A stretch of 31,727 bases of DNA from a virus: the IMG/VR virus record IMGVR_UViG_3300047548_000637, positions 1-31,727 of that record. One strand, given 5' to 3'. Positions 1 to 8,197 of this stretch are shown here, piece after piece. The notes below the pieces were generated by a model. The model was not told the origin of the DNA, did no database searches, and was given only the letters and a program-made list of their open reading frames with translations. The translations under genes were made by a program, and so were the position numbers. Numbering within the stretch: position 1 is the first letter of the stretch; every line of letters begins with the position of its first letter.

Positions 1-843
1 TGCAGCTGCACCCTTCATAGTACGGTATAGATCCCGCAGATGCGGCGATACATATTCTTCTGGGTAGCCGCTAACAATTGCTTGGCGCACAGACTCCCGG
101 TTTGCTACATCCGCTTTCTGCATGTTGATCTGTTGGATCTGGGCCTGGTTTGTCACACCTTGCTGTGCAGCCAGTGCTTGCGCAGCTGCTTGTTCGTTGA
201 CTTTGTACTGGTTGATCATCGTAGCGCCAGAGGCCGCAGGATTGAATGTCAACCCAACAGCTACATCGTAGGGCACTTCTTGCCCGCGTATAATAAAGTT
301 GCCTTTGTCGTTCAAAGTCGAACCTGGGAACATACTGTTGACACGCTCCATACCAACTTTGGAATCTGAGTACGCTTGCATAGCGCCAACATCGCTTCGC
401 TGGCTCATACCGTAGTGCTGTTCCAAGCGCTCAGCGTTGCGCCAATCACCGTTGCGGCGTAAGTTCATAGCTTCTGTAGCTACTAGCCCAGCGCGAATAC
501 CTGACTGCACTTTAGACTGCAGTGTTGCACTGCCCTCCGGTAGTGTAAACTCAGGTGACTCAAGCATCACCTGCCATTTAGGTTTGCCTTGGGCTTTGGC
601 TGCAGCGGATAGGATGTCGCTGGCCTGACTAATAAAGCGGCTGGCTTCTACCGTCTCTGCTTTTTCTTTGTAGTCATCCAGCGCATAGCCCTGTGTCTGC
701 TCTTTGTAAGCCTGATCGCGCTCTTGATACATCATGTCACGATCTTCCTTGGCCTGCTTGCGCCAATAGGTTTCGTCTTCTTTGTTGAGCTTGTCGCCCA
801 GCATCATACCTTCGGCCAAAGCCATGAAATTTACGCCTGCCAT
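1..843 (-). CDS. Probable internal virion (ejection) protein, N-terminal part, runs off the window
   Basis: The reading frame is open from an ATG at 841-843 to the first base of the window, giving 281 residues with no stop, so the C-terminal part is missing. The start is preceded by AAGGA seven bases upstream. The protein begins MAGVNFMALAEGMMLGDKLN and continues as a charged, helical segment rich in Lys, Glu and Gln (residues about 17-65) and then an Ala/Gln-rich segment near residues 225-265. I recognise no enzymatic motif. It is the last gene seen of the late block and follows nozzle-type and two internal-type genes, the place where T7 carries its large internal proteins gp15 and gp16. The internal-protein role is inferred from position and composition only. 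Confidence 0.6.
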   Translation of the reverse strand, partial: MAGVNFMALAEGMMLGDKLNKEDETYWRKQAKEDRDMMYQERDQAYKEQTQGYALDDYKEKAETVEASRFISQASDILSAAAKAQGKPKWQVMLESPEFTLPEGSATLQSKVQSGIRAGLVATEAMNLRRNGDWRNAERLEQHYGMSQRSDVGAMQAYSDSKVGMERVNSMFPGSTLNDKGNFIIRGQEVPYDVAVGLTFNPAASGATMINQYKVNEQAAAQALAAQQGVTNQAQIQQINMQKADVANRESVRQAIVSGYPEEYVSPHLRDLYRTMKGAAA

Positions 844-851
844 ATCGTTCC

Positions 852-1976
852 TTATGAGGGCCAGTTGTTAGGGTTCTGAGGCGTTGTCGCCTTCACTTCG
901 TTTGCGTCTAGGTGGTCGGCATAACCGACTTCAAATTTGTCTAAGTCCACACGGACTACACCACCCTCACCACCGATCACGTCAAATACAACAGACCCTC
1001 GGCGCACGCGATCAACAGGACCATTAAAGTTCTGGTTTGCCCCGTCCCGGTACAGATCTTGGTCATCCGTGTACGGACCAGCGGAAGTGTTGCGTAGATC
1101 GCTTTCACCTATTAGATCGGATGGGGGCATAGTTTCATTGGCGCTTATGTTGGTGGCCAGGCTCCCGCTCTCAGGACCGTACATTGGGGATCCGTAGTTG
1201 CTTTGATAGGATGTCTCGGGGCCGTACATTGTAGCACCGTTATTGCTTTGGTATGTCGTCTCTTCCTGGAACATATAACCCGCTTGCGCTCGTGCATTAG
1301 GGTTCTCCGGCGATAGGTCTGGGCGTATCATAGCCAAGCCAACACCCTTAAGGGCGGAGTTCAAACTCTGCTCATGCCCTGCACCAATGCTGGCCAAGCC
1401 TGCACCAGCGGATTTAATCAAGCCAGAAGCGTCACCTGTTAGCTTACGGCCTAGCGCTGCGGCCTGCTTGCGACGCTCCCAGTTCAAGTCCGTACGGGCT
1501 TGATACTCGGCAAACGCAATGTTGCGACCCAGTGTGCGGGCTGCAGATACAGCAAACGAACGCATTAGGTAAATGTCCTGCAGCGCCTTCTGGGTGGCGC
1601 TGGTGCAGTAGCGGTTCATGTTGCATTTGACCTCGTGGATCTTGGCGGCAAAACCGCCAAGCACCGTGGAAACAAGTCGTCCTGCGTAGCGACGACCCAT
1701 GACCTCGACATCCTCGACGGGTTCAGCAACAGTGAACTCATTTTTGAACTGTTGTTCCGCCGCCCAGAACATAGATTGCTGGCCTTGAATAGCCTCAGCA
1801 ATAGCCTGTGCCCGCTTAGCTAGCTCGTGCTGCTTGCGGTAGTTGTCGATCAGATCCTGGCCGCTTCGGTACGCTTCGTAAACCAGCTGCGCGGATTTAA
1901 GCACCGCGTTGGTTAACGCAGCCGAAGTTCGCAGGTTTTCTGCTGTTGAATATGCGCCATTAGATATGCAACTCAT
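852..1976 (-). CDS. Internal virion-type protein, paralogue of the gene upstream
   Basis: A 374-residue protein whose ATG overlaps the stop of the preceding gene (ATGA). Residues about 1-230 are Ala-rich and helical, with a run NWERRKQAAALGRKL near residue 165. The tail is low-complexity, with a near-duplicate motif ETTYQSNNGATMYGP followed by ETSYQSNYGSPMYGP around residues 240-270. The helical half has the same layout as the 298-residue product encoded immediately upstream: an Ala-rich N-terminus, a central Cys-containing stretch, an Arg/Lys-rich helix ending in LG, then a Gly/Ser/Ala segment. This points to an old tandem duplication. By position it matches the internal virion proteins of T7-like phages (gp14 region), which are ejected into the host to form a channel. 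Function is inferred. Confidence 0.65.
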   Translation of the reverse strand: MSCISNGAYSTAENLRTSAALTNAVLKSAQLVYEAYRSGQDLIDNYRKQHELAKRAQAIAEAIQGQQSMFWAAEQQFKNEFTVAEPVEDVEVMGRRYAGRLVSTVLGGFAAKIHEVKCNMNRYCTSATQKALQDIYLMRSFAVSAARTLGRNIAFAEYQARTDLNWERRKQAAALGRKLTGDASGLIKSAGAGLASIGAGHEQSLNSALKGVGLAMIRPDLSPENPNARAQAGYMFQEETTYQSNNGATMYGPETSYQSNYGSPMYGPESGSLATNISANETMPPSDLIGESDLRNTSAGPYTDDQDLYRDGANQNFNGPVDRVRRGSVVFDVIGGEGGVVRVDLDKFEVGYADHLDANEVKATTPQNPNNWPS

Positions 1977-2872
1977 CAGTACCCCACCGCTCCAGAGTAT
2001 CGACGTGGCTCATCTACGGAATCGGGCAACGGCCTTGATTCTATAATAGCGTTTGTATATGTTTGTTTGTAAGACTGATCCTCAAGCCAGTCGCGTGTCG
2101 GATCAAACTGCGTCTGCAGAGGACCACCAGATAGGACGTTGCGATCTTCCCGAACAGTATGGGTGGTTGCGTTCTGCATAACCTGGGGTGAGTAGCCATA
2201 CTCCCATTGCGGTTTGATTGCGTTCTTGGTCATGGCGAACCCGACCAATTGCGCAGCGGAATGGACACTGTTCATAATCGCGTTGCCAACGTTGCTGGCA
2301 ATGGTGCCCGCCGCTTGACTGTATCCAGCACCCGATCCGAACTTACTCTGCCCCAAAGCCAGCACATCAAGCTGCCGCTTAAAGCGCACATCGTTGAGCG
2401 CCTGTGAACGATTCTCTGCCTGACGCATGGCAAAGTTTCCAACGTCCGCTTCGTTGCGGCGCATCAGTGCAGACCAGCGCCCATCATCACATTTGCTTGG
2501 GGACATGCACAAAGCGCGTGAGGCCTTGAGCCATGCGTCGCGTCCGTAGGTGTTAGCCTCGACGCTGTACTGCGTCCAGCCGGGGGCTAGCGCGTACTCC
2601 GGTGTTGTCTTGGGAATCGCCATGGCAGCAGCCACAAGCGCAGCCTCAGCAGGATAGAAACTGGCAGCATGACCGTGTGCGGCCTCTGCCAACGCCACCT
2701 GACGGTTGGCAATCTCTTCCTTCATGTCGTTGATCTGCTTGGCCACGTTCCGTCGCCATGTGGCGAGGGCTACACTAATAGCCAGCTCAGCAACGCCGCG
2801 ACCCAGCACTGCTAAGCTAGCAGACTGAGCAGCACTAATGTACGCGGAATCCCCGACGCAGACTTGTGGCAT
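1976..2872 (-). CDS. Internal virion-type protein
   Basis: A 298-residue protein coupled to the upstream gene by TAATG. It is Ala-rich and helical at the N-terminus, with a predicted amphipathic stretch at residues 15-70 and a Lys/Arg-rich helix containing VRFKRQLDVLALGQ near residue 170. A Gly/Ala/Ser-rich stretch (about residues 180-220) follows and could insert in a membrane. The C-terminal 80 residues are polar and low in predicted structure. No catalytic motif is visible. It follows a nozzle-type gene and a small gene, as T7 gene 14 does, so a role in the ejected internal core is the best guess. It is related in layout to the next gene in the operon. Confidence 0.65.
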   Translation of the reverse strand: MPQVCVGDSAYISAAQSASLAVLGRGVAELAISVALATWRRNVAKQINDMKEEIANRQVALAEAAHGHAASFYPAEAALVAAAMAIPKTTPEYALAPGWTQYSVEANTYGRDAWLKASRALCMSPSKCDDGRWSALMRRNEADVGNFAMRQAENRSQALNDVRFKRQLDVLALGQSKFGSGAGYSQAAGTIASNVGNAIMNSVHSAAQLVGFAMTKNAIKPQWEYGYSPQVMQNATTHTVREDRNVLSGGPLQTQFDPTRDWLEDQSYKQTYTNAIIESRPLPDSVDEPRRYSGAVGY

Positions 2873-3249
2873 TACATGTCGATTCTATGCACGCGGGACA
2901 GCACGCCCGGTTCGTGTTCGAGTGCTTCATAGGCCAGGTAGCCCATATTAAAAGCTGTTGCGATATTGGTACAGTACGCAATCAGCTTGTCGCGGTCGCC
3001 TCTCATATCAAGGATCATGGCGCTCTCGCGTGAGTCCGTCCATTTCTTGCCGATGGTGAGAAGCGCAGCGCTGACAATCTTGTTGTCGGCGTCAGTCTCG
3101 ACAACCATCTTTGTGCTGCCACCCGTCCATGCGATCAGGAAACCTTCGAGGTCAAGCCCAATGCCTAGGGCCTTGATCCCTTCGTAAAGCCACCTGCCCA
3201 GCACTGGCATCTCAGCTTCGTTTTGTGGGGGTTGAACGATCTTAATCAT
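2872..3249 (-). CDS. Small protein in the T7 gp13 position, possibly acyltransferase-like fold
   Basis: A 125-residue protein starting by ATGA overlap with the nozzle-type gene. The order of segments (helical N-terminus, strand pair with GFLIAWTGGSTKMVVETD, strand VSAALLTIGKKW, then a helix with DRDKLIAYCTNIATAFN and a closing strand/helix) resembles a GNAT-type fold, but I see no convincing acetyl-CoA binding motif. In T7-like phages a small gene (gp13) sits between the nozzle and the internal core genes and is needed for correct internal-protein assembly. Position and size match that role. The assignment is by context and a loose fold resemblance; a plain hypothetical virion protein is the alternative. 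Confidence 0.5.
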   Translation of the reverse strand: MIKIVQPPQNEAEMPVLGRWLYEGIKALGIGLDLEGFLIAWTGGSTKMVVETDADNKIVSAALLTIGKKWTDSRESAMILDMRGDRDKLIAYCTNIATAFNMGYLAYEALEHEPGVLSRVHRIDM

Positions 3250-4853
3250 GCGGATAGCTCTTTGTAACTGGTGGCGACACTAACAAGGCGAACCTTTGCT
3301 GTACCTATAAGGGTAATTTGAAACCGGTAGCCAGAACCCCACGCCGGAAGGACGAAATCTTGGGGCTTTGTAACCGGTCGGCTTTCAATGATTCTATCAT
3401 CAACGCGCATTACGAACTGCTCTGGTCCACGGCTCAAGTGCATGTACGCGGCGCGGAAGTTTTTTACCGTCCCCGACACGATCTCAGGCGACACCCACTT
3501 ATGGGGGCGCAGGTCAGAGCCAGCGTTCCAGCGCAGGAGCTGGGTGTCTTTGAGCATGTAGAGTTCACCGTCGCCACCCGTAAGTGCGTAGGTCACGCGG
3601 TCCGACAGCCAGGAGTGTGAGTCTGCTTGCCAGCCGTTGTTCTCTAGGCCTGACAGCTGCATAACTGCGGATCGGCGCTCACCAAAGAGGTACAGGTAAC
3701 TGTTGTGGTACACCGGAAACACTTTGTTCGGTGGGTATTGATGCCAGTCTTCGGGAGCATACAGCGCCCAAGTCAGGAGCTTAGGTGTCTTGTTGCCAGA
3801 CAACACCACGAAGCCATCCTTGGCCGCGTAGCCTGCGCCGTGAGGCATGGATACCATGGTCGTGTTTACCATGGGGAACGCCTCTTGATGCACGATCACA
3901 TTGCGACAGCCTGCAGTTTTGCAGTCCGCTGATCCTTGGATCACCGCTGGTCTGCCCAAGGTAGCCACGTAAATCGTGTCACCACTTTCCGTGATCGCTT
4001 TTATCGTGTCGTCTACGTCGAGGAAGTACGGCCAATCGTCCATGTTGTTTGCATGACTAAAGTACACCCGCCGCCCGTCGAATCCTGCCAAACAGTTCAT
4101 ACTGGCGACGCGGCAGATACCTTTGAGTGTAGCCGGAGGAGGGCGCACAAAGTCTTCTTCAACAGCGTCGTCGAGACTCTCGAACGGCACGTTGAATGTG
4201 TAGGACACGTCACTAATCGGCACGTCAGCGATGATGAGACTGGACGTGTCCAGTGTGTTCATCGCTTCTTTACCTGACTCGTGGCCAGATACCGCTACCG
4301 ACAGGCGCACATGCGTGACCTGCCAAGACGGATCGGGAATAGCCCAACCGGACAGGATAACCGGTGTGCCTTCATTGAACGACAGGAGATCGCCAGCGGG
4401 TGACGGCTGACCGACCTTGCCGCGTGCGTTCACGTATTGGTAGGTGAACGTAGTGCTCAGCAGATCTTTGCTTGGTGTTGCGTTTGTTGCGATTGATGAC
4501 AGCTTGAACTCTGGGCACGGCACCCCAAGACGTGAGTACACAGGCTCGCAGTCTTCTCCAACAGTGCCGACTTCTGGGTAATCGTTGCGGCCTGTCACGT
4601 AGAAGTCGTTGCACAGGATAGGTCCATCAGTGACATCGACGCACGCATCGAACGGCAACCAGCAGCATCCAACGCGATGCACGCGTATAGTTCCAACAGG
4701 AACTGTTGCAATAGCACGAGGCTCACGCCAAGAGTCTAGCTCACCCGAGTGAAACTTGCAGTCCGTAGCCTCCGCGCTACCATGGGTAGGGATGAGGTGA
4801 TCGGCCAAGCGCGGTGTGCTGGCCTGGAAAAAATTAAAATGAAACCCTGCCAT
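3246..4853 (-). CDS. Tail nozzle-type protein (tail tubular protein B-like)
   Basis: A 535-residue beta-rich protein started by a TAATG overlap with the gene before it. Recognisable nozzle-family features are the strand TTFTYQYVNARGKVGQPSPA near residue 135, which matches the Tyr-x-Tyr-Val...Gly...Pro-Ser-Pro pattern of these proteins, and a propeller-like stretch around residues 255-300 containing GRRVYFSHANNMDDWPY followed by IKAITESGDTIYVATLGRPA. It is shorter than T7 gp12 (about 790 residues). The protein would form the lower part of the short tail, attached to the adaptor encoded by neighbouring genes. It contains a vicinal cysteine pair (GCCW near residue 65). Family assignment is from motif pattern and gene order, not a search. 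Confidence 0.72.
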   Translation of the reverse strand: MAGFHFNFFQASTPRLADHLIPTHGSAEATDCKFHSGELDSWREPRAIATVPVGTIRVHRVGCCWLPFDACVDVTDGPILCNDFYVTGRNDYPEVGTVGEDCEPVYSRLGVPCPEFKLSSIATNATPSKDLLSTTFTYQYVNARGKVGQPSPAGDLLSFNEGTPVILSGWAIPDPSWQVTHVRLSVAVSGHESGKEAMNTLDTSSLIIADVPISDVSYTFNVPFESLDDAVEEDFVRPPPATLKGICRVASMNCLAGFDGRRVYFSHANNMDDWPYFLDVDDTIKAITESGDTIYVATLGRPAVIQGSADCKTAGCRNVIVHQEAFPMVNTTMVSMPHGAGYAAKDGFVVLSGNKTPKLLTWALYAPEDWHQYPPNKVFPVYHNSYLYLFGERRSAVMQLSGLENNGWQADSHSWLSDRVTYALTGGDGELYMLKDTQLLRWNAGSDLRPHKWVSPEIVSGTVKNFRAAYMHLSRGPEQFVMRVDDRIIESRPVTKPQDFVLPAWGSGYRFQITLIGTAKVRLVSVATSYKELSA

Positions 4854-5599
4854 TATGGGATTCCTGCTGCGTCAACCCGTGTTTTCAATGTGTCGTGCGC
4901 TGCTTGCAACGCAGTCAAGTTTGTTTGCAGCAACGCAACCGTATTGGTCAAAGCATTGATGTTTGAGTCTTGGGTGGCTTGTTGCGCATTGAATGTGGCG
5001 ACTAAGCCTGCCGCGTCAAGCGTGATAGCGAGTGAGCCGTCCGTGTTTTTCACAAACGTCATCGCAATACCATTGTTGGTTAGCGACGGAGGATTGACAG
5101 TATGTATCGGCGGCCACCAGCTAGGAAGCTGCTGAACCAAACCGTTGTCAATGATGAACCCGCCTGTGATGTGGTCGAGGCCGCTGGGTGTAGCACCGTC
5201 GATCCCTGCTTCACCAGCAGGTATTGTGATGTTGAGTATGGCCGCATTGTTGGTACCTACGTTTACTACACTAGCAAGTGTGCCTGGCTGACCTGTCGAT
5301 ACAGTTCCGATGGTGATAGTGCCTGCTGCCCCCGCTTCACCTTGGGGGCCGTCAAGCCCAGCACTGCCTGACCCAGTGCCGTTACCGCTGGACGGGCAGC
5401 AAGGATCGGGGGTGTATAGGAATGGATCACCGGATTCGATATGAGAGATACACCCGGACGCGTTTGTGTGTATGGTTGCATTTGTATAAACCTGATTCGT
5501 TGGCAACCCGCACGTCGGCGTAGGCACAGACGTGATCGGTGGCGTAACCACGGGAACGGTTGTGTCGCATACAGGGTCCGTGCAGATTGGGTTTGCCAT
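4853..5599 (-). CDS. Collagen-like, coiled-coil virion protein (fibre or appendage)
   Basis: A 248-residue protein. The first 75 residues are rich in Pro, Thr and Cys (including DPCCPSS). A short Gly-X-Y-like run follows (GLDGPQGEAGAAGT, about residues 81-94), then more Gly-rich beta sequence with GIDGATPSG. The C-terminal 45 residues form a likely trimeric coiled coil (heptads of Leu/Ile/Val around NALTNTVALLQTNLTALQAA). Collagen-like repeats plus a C-terminal coiled coil are typical of trimeric phage fibres and appendages. The gene lies between adaptor-type and nozzle-type genes, so an accessory tail fibre or tail decoration is likely. The start lies just after the upstream stop, with only a weak ribosome binding site, suggesting translational coupling. 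Confidence 0.65.
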   Translation of the reverse strand: MANPICTDPVCDTTVPVVTPPITSVPTPTCGLPTNQVYTNATIHTNASGCISHIESGDPFLYTPDPCCPSSGNGTGSGSAGLDGPQGEAGAAGTITIGTVSTGQPGTLASVVNVGTNNAAILNITIPAGEAGIDGATPSGLDHITGGFIIDNGLVQQLPSWWPPIHTVNPPSLTNNGIAMTFVKNTDGSLAITLDAAGLVATFNAQQATQDSNINALTNTVALLQTNLTALQAAHDTLKTRVDAAGIP

Positions 5600-5600
5600 A

Positions 5601-6272
5601 TTATTTTGGGTTCTCTAAAAGGTCTTCTTGGCGCATGACCACACCAAGCATCTCAAAGAATAACTTGTAGTGGATGGCCGAAGTGCTGTCCGCGCTACCA
5701 GCGTGGCGATCACCTGACAACATGCGTGCCAAAGTGTAGTGCCAAGCAGCGGTGTGAATAAAGCCAGACTCGTCGATCTCAGTGGTGATGGTGGACGCCT
5801 CAGTAGCTCCTCCTGCCTTGGTCACGCACTTGACCAGGACGTACACGTCCTCGTCGCAGGGCACGGGCGGCTCAACCGTAAACCGTCCGTTCATCTGTGT
5901 GTCGATAGTGGTGGCAAGCATGATGTAATTTGCCGTAGCTGACGTAGATGTTACGCAGCTTGGCTTGCGCCATTTGTTCTTGATCTTCTTGGATGTTGTG
6001 GACAACTGCTTGATGATGTTGCCTTTGTCGTCTATCTGATCGACGATGCCCAGCACATGCGAGCAACACTGCCGTGCGTCTTGGTGCTTACCTGCACGCA
6101 GCTTGACTTTTACCAAGTCGATGAAGTCTTCACCTCGATGCTTTGCTACCAAACTCATAGCTGCGTTGTAAGCAGCCACATAATCCCGAAGCGGATAGCG
6201 GTGGAACTCACGCCCAGGTTCCGCGTCGTTAAGCGCGGAGGCAACAGTGATGAGCCAGCTGTGTAGAAGCAT
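5601..6272 (-). CDS. Adaptor-like protein (possible DUF6682-type)
   Basis: I choose the ATG at 6270-6272: it forms TAATG with the upstream stop and has GAGG eight bases upstream, while the ATG six bases earlier leaves only two bases after GAGG. The product has 223 residues. The N-terminal half (LITVASALNDAEPG...HRYPLRDYVAAYNAAMSLVAKHR...VKVKLRAGKHQDA) resembles the small phage adaptor family in which a helix bundle is followed by a strand with Lys-Leu-x-x-Gly-x-x-Gln. The rest has strands (GRFTVEPPVPCDEDVYVLVKC) and a helical C-terminus with HTAAWHYTLARML. It probably helps connect portal and nozzle. A Cys pair (RQCCSH) is present. Confidence in function is moderate. Confidence 0.6.
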   Translation of the reverse strand: MLLHSWLITVASALNDAEPGREFHRYPLRDYVAAYNAAMSLVAKHRGEDFIDLVKVKLRAGKHQDARQCCSHVLGIVDQIDDKGNIIKQLSTTSKKIKNKWRKPSCVTSTSATANYIMLATTIDTQMNGRFTVEPPVPCDEDVYVLVKCVTKAGGATEASTITTEIDESGFIHTAAWHYTLARMLSGDRHAGSADSTSAIHYKLFFEMLGVVMRQEDLLENPK

Positions 6273-7096
6273 TACCATATCCTCGCTTGTGCATAGCCGC
6301 TGTTCAAACGACCACGCGTACCGTGGAACAAAGCCGGTGTCTGTTGGCCTTTGTCCAGGGTAGTGAATTTTGTAGCGTCGCGCTTAGCGAGCAAGGCCGC
6401 ACGCTCGAAGTCTTGCTCAGAGCTTTGGGCCTGCATCAATGCGCGATCCTTGTAGTAGTGCGCCCGCACGTAGCGACGACGCGCTTCGGCTGTGATCACC
6501 GCACGGAACTGTTCGTACAACAGCACGTCGTACTGGCATGCGTCCTCAGTAGGCACAGCCACAACCAAGATCGTGATTACCTGGCCCGCATTGCGGCACA
6601 AGCAGCCTTGATCGGACGTGATATGCACACCGTTCTGGCGGAGATCAAACTCAACGCCAGTGTTGGTGCGACCCATAAACCCAGAGCAGGGTGCGCAGCC
6701 TGTGCGCTCTTGCTTGACACCGACCACGGCAGCAATGCGCTCGCCGGGTAGGGCTGTGACAGGGTAGAAGGTTTCGTCTTTCTGCAAGACGAAGGAAACC
6801 TCGCGCTGTAGCGCCCAAGACTTACGTGCGAAATCAATCGCTGCTTCCCGTATTTTGTCGGCGCAAATATCGTCGTCTGGATCCTCAAGTCCTTCCTGCA
6901 TATTAGGCAGGAAACGCGCCCAGTCATACGTATCCGAAGACACAACCATTGGGACACCGACACAGGCGGCAGCTGCCGTAGCGGGTGTGGTTGTCGGAGG
7001 ACATGCTTGGGGCTGCGGCAAACCGCAGACAGGGAAATTCCAATCGACGATTAGCCAATTGACGGGGCTATAACGAAGACCTTGGGTTGATGCCAT
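6272..7096 (-). CDS. Head-tail adaptor (T7 gp11-like)
   Basis: A 274-residue protein. After a 55-residue Cys/Pro-rich N-terminus comes the classic adaptor pattern: DWARFLPNMQEGLEDPDDDI, CADKIREAAIDFARKSWALQ (helix with Ile-Arg-x-Ala-Ala-x-x-Phe), then strands TFYPVTALPGERIAAVVGVK. The C-terminal part is helical (FRAVITAEARRRYVRAHYY) and carries many Arg/Lys. In short-tailed phages such proteins bind beneath the portal and hold the nozzle. It lies downstream of the capsid genes and upstream of the second adaptor-like gene and nozzle-type gene, as in T7. Cysteines are unusually frequent (CAPCSGF, CLCRN). The start at 7096 has no strong ribosome binding site. Confidence 0.7.
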   Translation of the reverse strand: MASTQGLRYSPVNWLIVDWNFPVCGLPQPQACPPTTTPATAAAACVGVPMVVSSDTYDWARFLPNMQEGLEDPDDDICADKIREAAIDFARKSWALQREVSFVLQKDETFYPVTALPGERIAAVVGVKQERTGCAPCSGFMGRTNTGVEFDLRQNGVHITSDQGCLCRNAGQVITILVVAVPTEDACQYDVLLYEQFRAVITAEARRRYVRAHYYKDRALMQAQSSEQDFERAALLAKRDATKFTTLDKGQQTPALFHGTRGRLNSGYAQARIW

Positions 7097-7109
7097 AGCG
7101 CGAGGTTAT

Positions 7110-7433
7110 TTAGCCTAAGTCTGTCTCTGCAGCTTGCAGCTCTTTGACCAACTTCTCAGCTGCCTTGGCTTCTGCCTTGGACACAGGCTTAGCTTCAACT
7201 TTAACTGCGGTAGCCTGCTCTGCTTCTTTAGCTTCAAGCACAGCGAGCTTGGCTTTAGCGCGTGCCAACTCAGACTTCAATTGATCAGGATCATCAGTGC
7301 GGGTGCTGGTGCTACCATCGTCGATAACACGGCGAGCGTCTTCGCCCACTGAGAAAAAGCGTACCGCAGCGCCCATGTCTGCAGGAATATGCAGCTCAAG
7401 GCCGTTGGTGCGGGAGGTAAATACTTTTGCCAT
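7110..7433 (-). CDS. Small coiled-coil protein, probable virion accessory
   Basis: A longer frame begins eleven codons upstream, but the ATG at 7431-7433 is preceded by GGAG at the right distance, so I take the 107-residue form beginning MAKVFTSRTNGLELHIPADM. The first 45 residues look like a compact beta segment and the last 65 are an Ala/Lys/Glu-rich coiled coil (SELARAKAKLAVLEAKEAEQ onwards). Small proteins with an N-terminal beta hook and Lys/Glu-rich helix occur just after capsid genes in many phages as head fibres or completion factors. Function here is unknown. A strong hairpin lies just upstream. Confidence 0.6.
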   Translation of the reverse strand: MAKVFTSRTNGLELHIPADMGAAVRFFSVGEDARRVIDDGSTSTRTDDPDQLKSELARAKAKLAVLEAKEAEQATAVKVEAKPVSKAEAKAAEKLVKELQAAETDLG

Positions 7434-7448
7434 TTTGGACTCCAAATA

Positions 7449-7485
7449 AATAACGGCGGTCACTTATGCAAGCGCCGCCGTTATT
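7449..7485 (-). terminator. Hairpin after the second head gene, possible attenuator
   Basis: A perfect 11-bp inverted repeat (AATAACGGCGG against CCGCCGTTATT) with a 15-base loop lies between two late genes. Read leftwards, the stem ends in TTATT and runs on into TATTTGGAG, a short U-rich tract. It could trim readthrough from the highly expressed head genes into the tail module. The U tract is interrupted, so termination would be partial. Confidence 0.45.
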
Positions 7486-7488
7486 ATA
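7483..7488 (-). promoter_or_regulatory. TATAAT box before the 107-residue gene
   Basis: A leftward TATAAT overlaps the outer arm of the hairpin that precedes the gene at 7110-7433. No -35 hexamer is recognisable 16-18 bases upstream. It is one of six leftward TATAAT boxes, all near gene starts. Confidence 0.25.
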
Positions 7489-7516
7489 CCGTAACGGGTG
7501 TTTTCCACCCTAGAGC

Positions 7517-8182
7517 TTAAGACTCTGCGCGGTTGATGATGTCGTAAGACACTGACGCAATCACGTCAAACTCACCGGAGATCACACCGCTTGTAGGCAT
7601 TGTGACAACTTCCAACAAGATCTCGTCCGCTTCCAAGCTGAACTCACCGTTGGCATCGCGGCCAAAGATGTACTGCTCGGTTGCGCCAGCAGGTAATGCG
7701 CCGAACGCTGCGGTGATGTCGCCAACACCTTGCGTGCGGACTGGGCAACATGAGTCGCCAGCCACATCAACCTTCAAGCCAACAGCGGTGGGCAATTGCA
7801 AACCGTTACGGGTAACGAGTTTGAATGTCAAGCCTGGCTCTTCGGCCAACACCACGATACCGACGCCAGTGACGAACGAGTATGTAGGGATTGCGAAGAT
7901 AGACAGTTGACCGCCGACACCCACGCTGTTCAAGTGAGCAACTTGTGCTGCGAGGGTTTCCACAGGGAAGCGTTGCTTCTGGAAGTGGAACTTCTCGTTC
8001 GCGCCCGTTGGGTTCTCGTGAGCAGTTGAGTTGTCAAAACGAACGCGGCAACCCAACTTGTCGTAGGTTGATTCCGCAGCCGGTGCGCAGCAGTCGCCTG
8101 CCGTGCGTGCGAATACGTCTGCCTTTGGCTTAGAGCCACGGAAGATTTGCAATGAGCTTGCGCTCTTATCAATACGTGCCAT
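7517..8182 (-). CDS. Second head protein, probable capsid-associated
   Basis: A 221-residue protein with AAAGGA before its ATG, directly after the major capsid gene. It is rich in predicted beta strands (AIPTYSFVTGVGIVVLAEEPG, LTFKLVTRNGLQLPTAVGLK, GEFDVIASVSYDII) with no helical spine. Two vicinal cysteine pairs are present (GDCCAPA near residue 30 and DSCCPV near residue 145). The place and strong ribosome binding site suggest an abundant structural protein, such as a head decoration or cement protein. I do not recognise a named family. Confidence 0.6.
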   Translation of the reverse strand: MARIDKSASSLQIFRGSKPKADVFARTAGDCCAPAAESTYDKLGCRVRFDNSTAHENPTGANEKFHFQKQRFPVETLAAQVAHLNSVGVGGQLSIFAIPTYSFVTGVGIVVLAEEPGLTFKLVTRNGLQLPTAVGLKVDVAGDSCCPVRTQGVGDITAAFGALPAGATEQYIFGRDANGEFSLEADEILLEVVTMPTSGVISGEFDVIASVSYDIINRAES

Positions 8183-8197
8183 GATGTGTGTCCTTTC

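Noticed and set aside
40-369. A 109-residue plus-strand frame at the left edge
   Set aside because: It is antisense to the partial internal-protein gene that is open through the window edge and has a proper start.
2042-2047. Plus-strand TATAAT, also at 289-294 and 14695-14700
   Set aside because: All lie inside minus-strand genes with no plus-strand gene downstream; taken as chance and used as a control.
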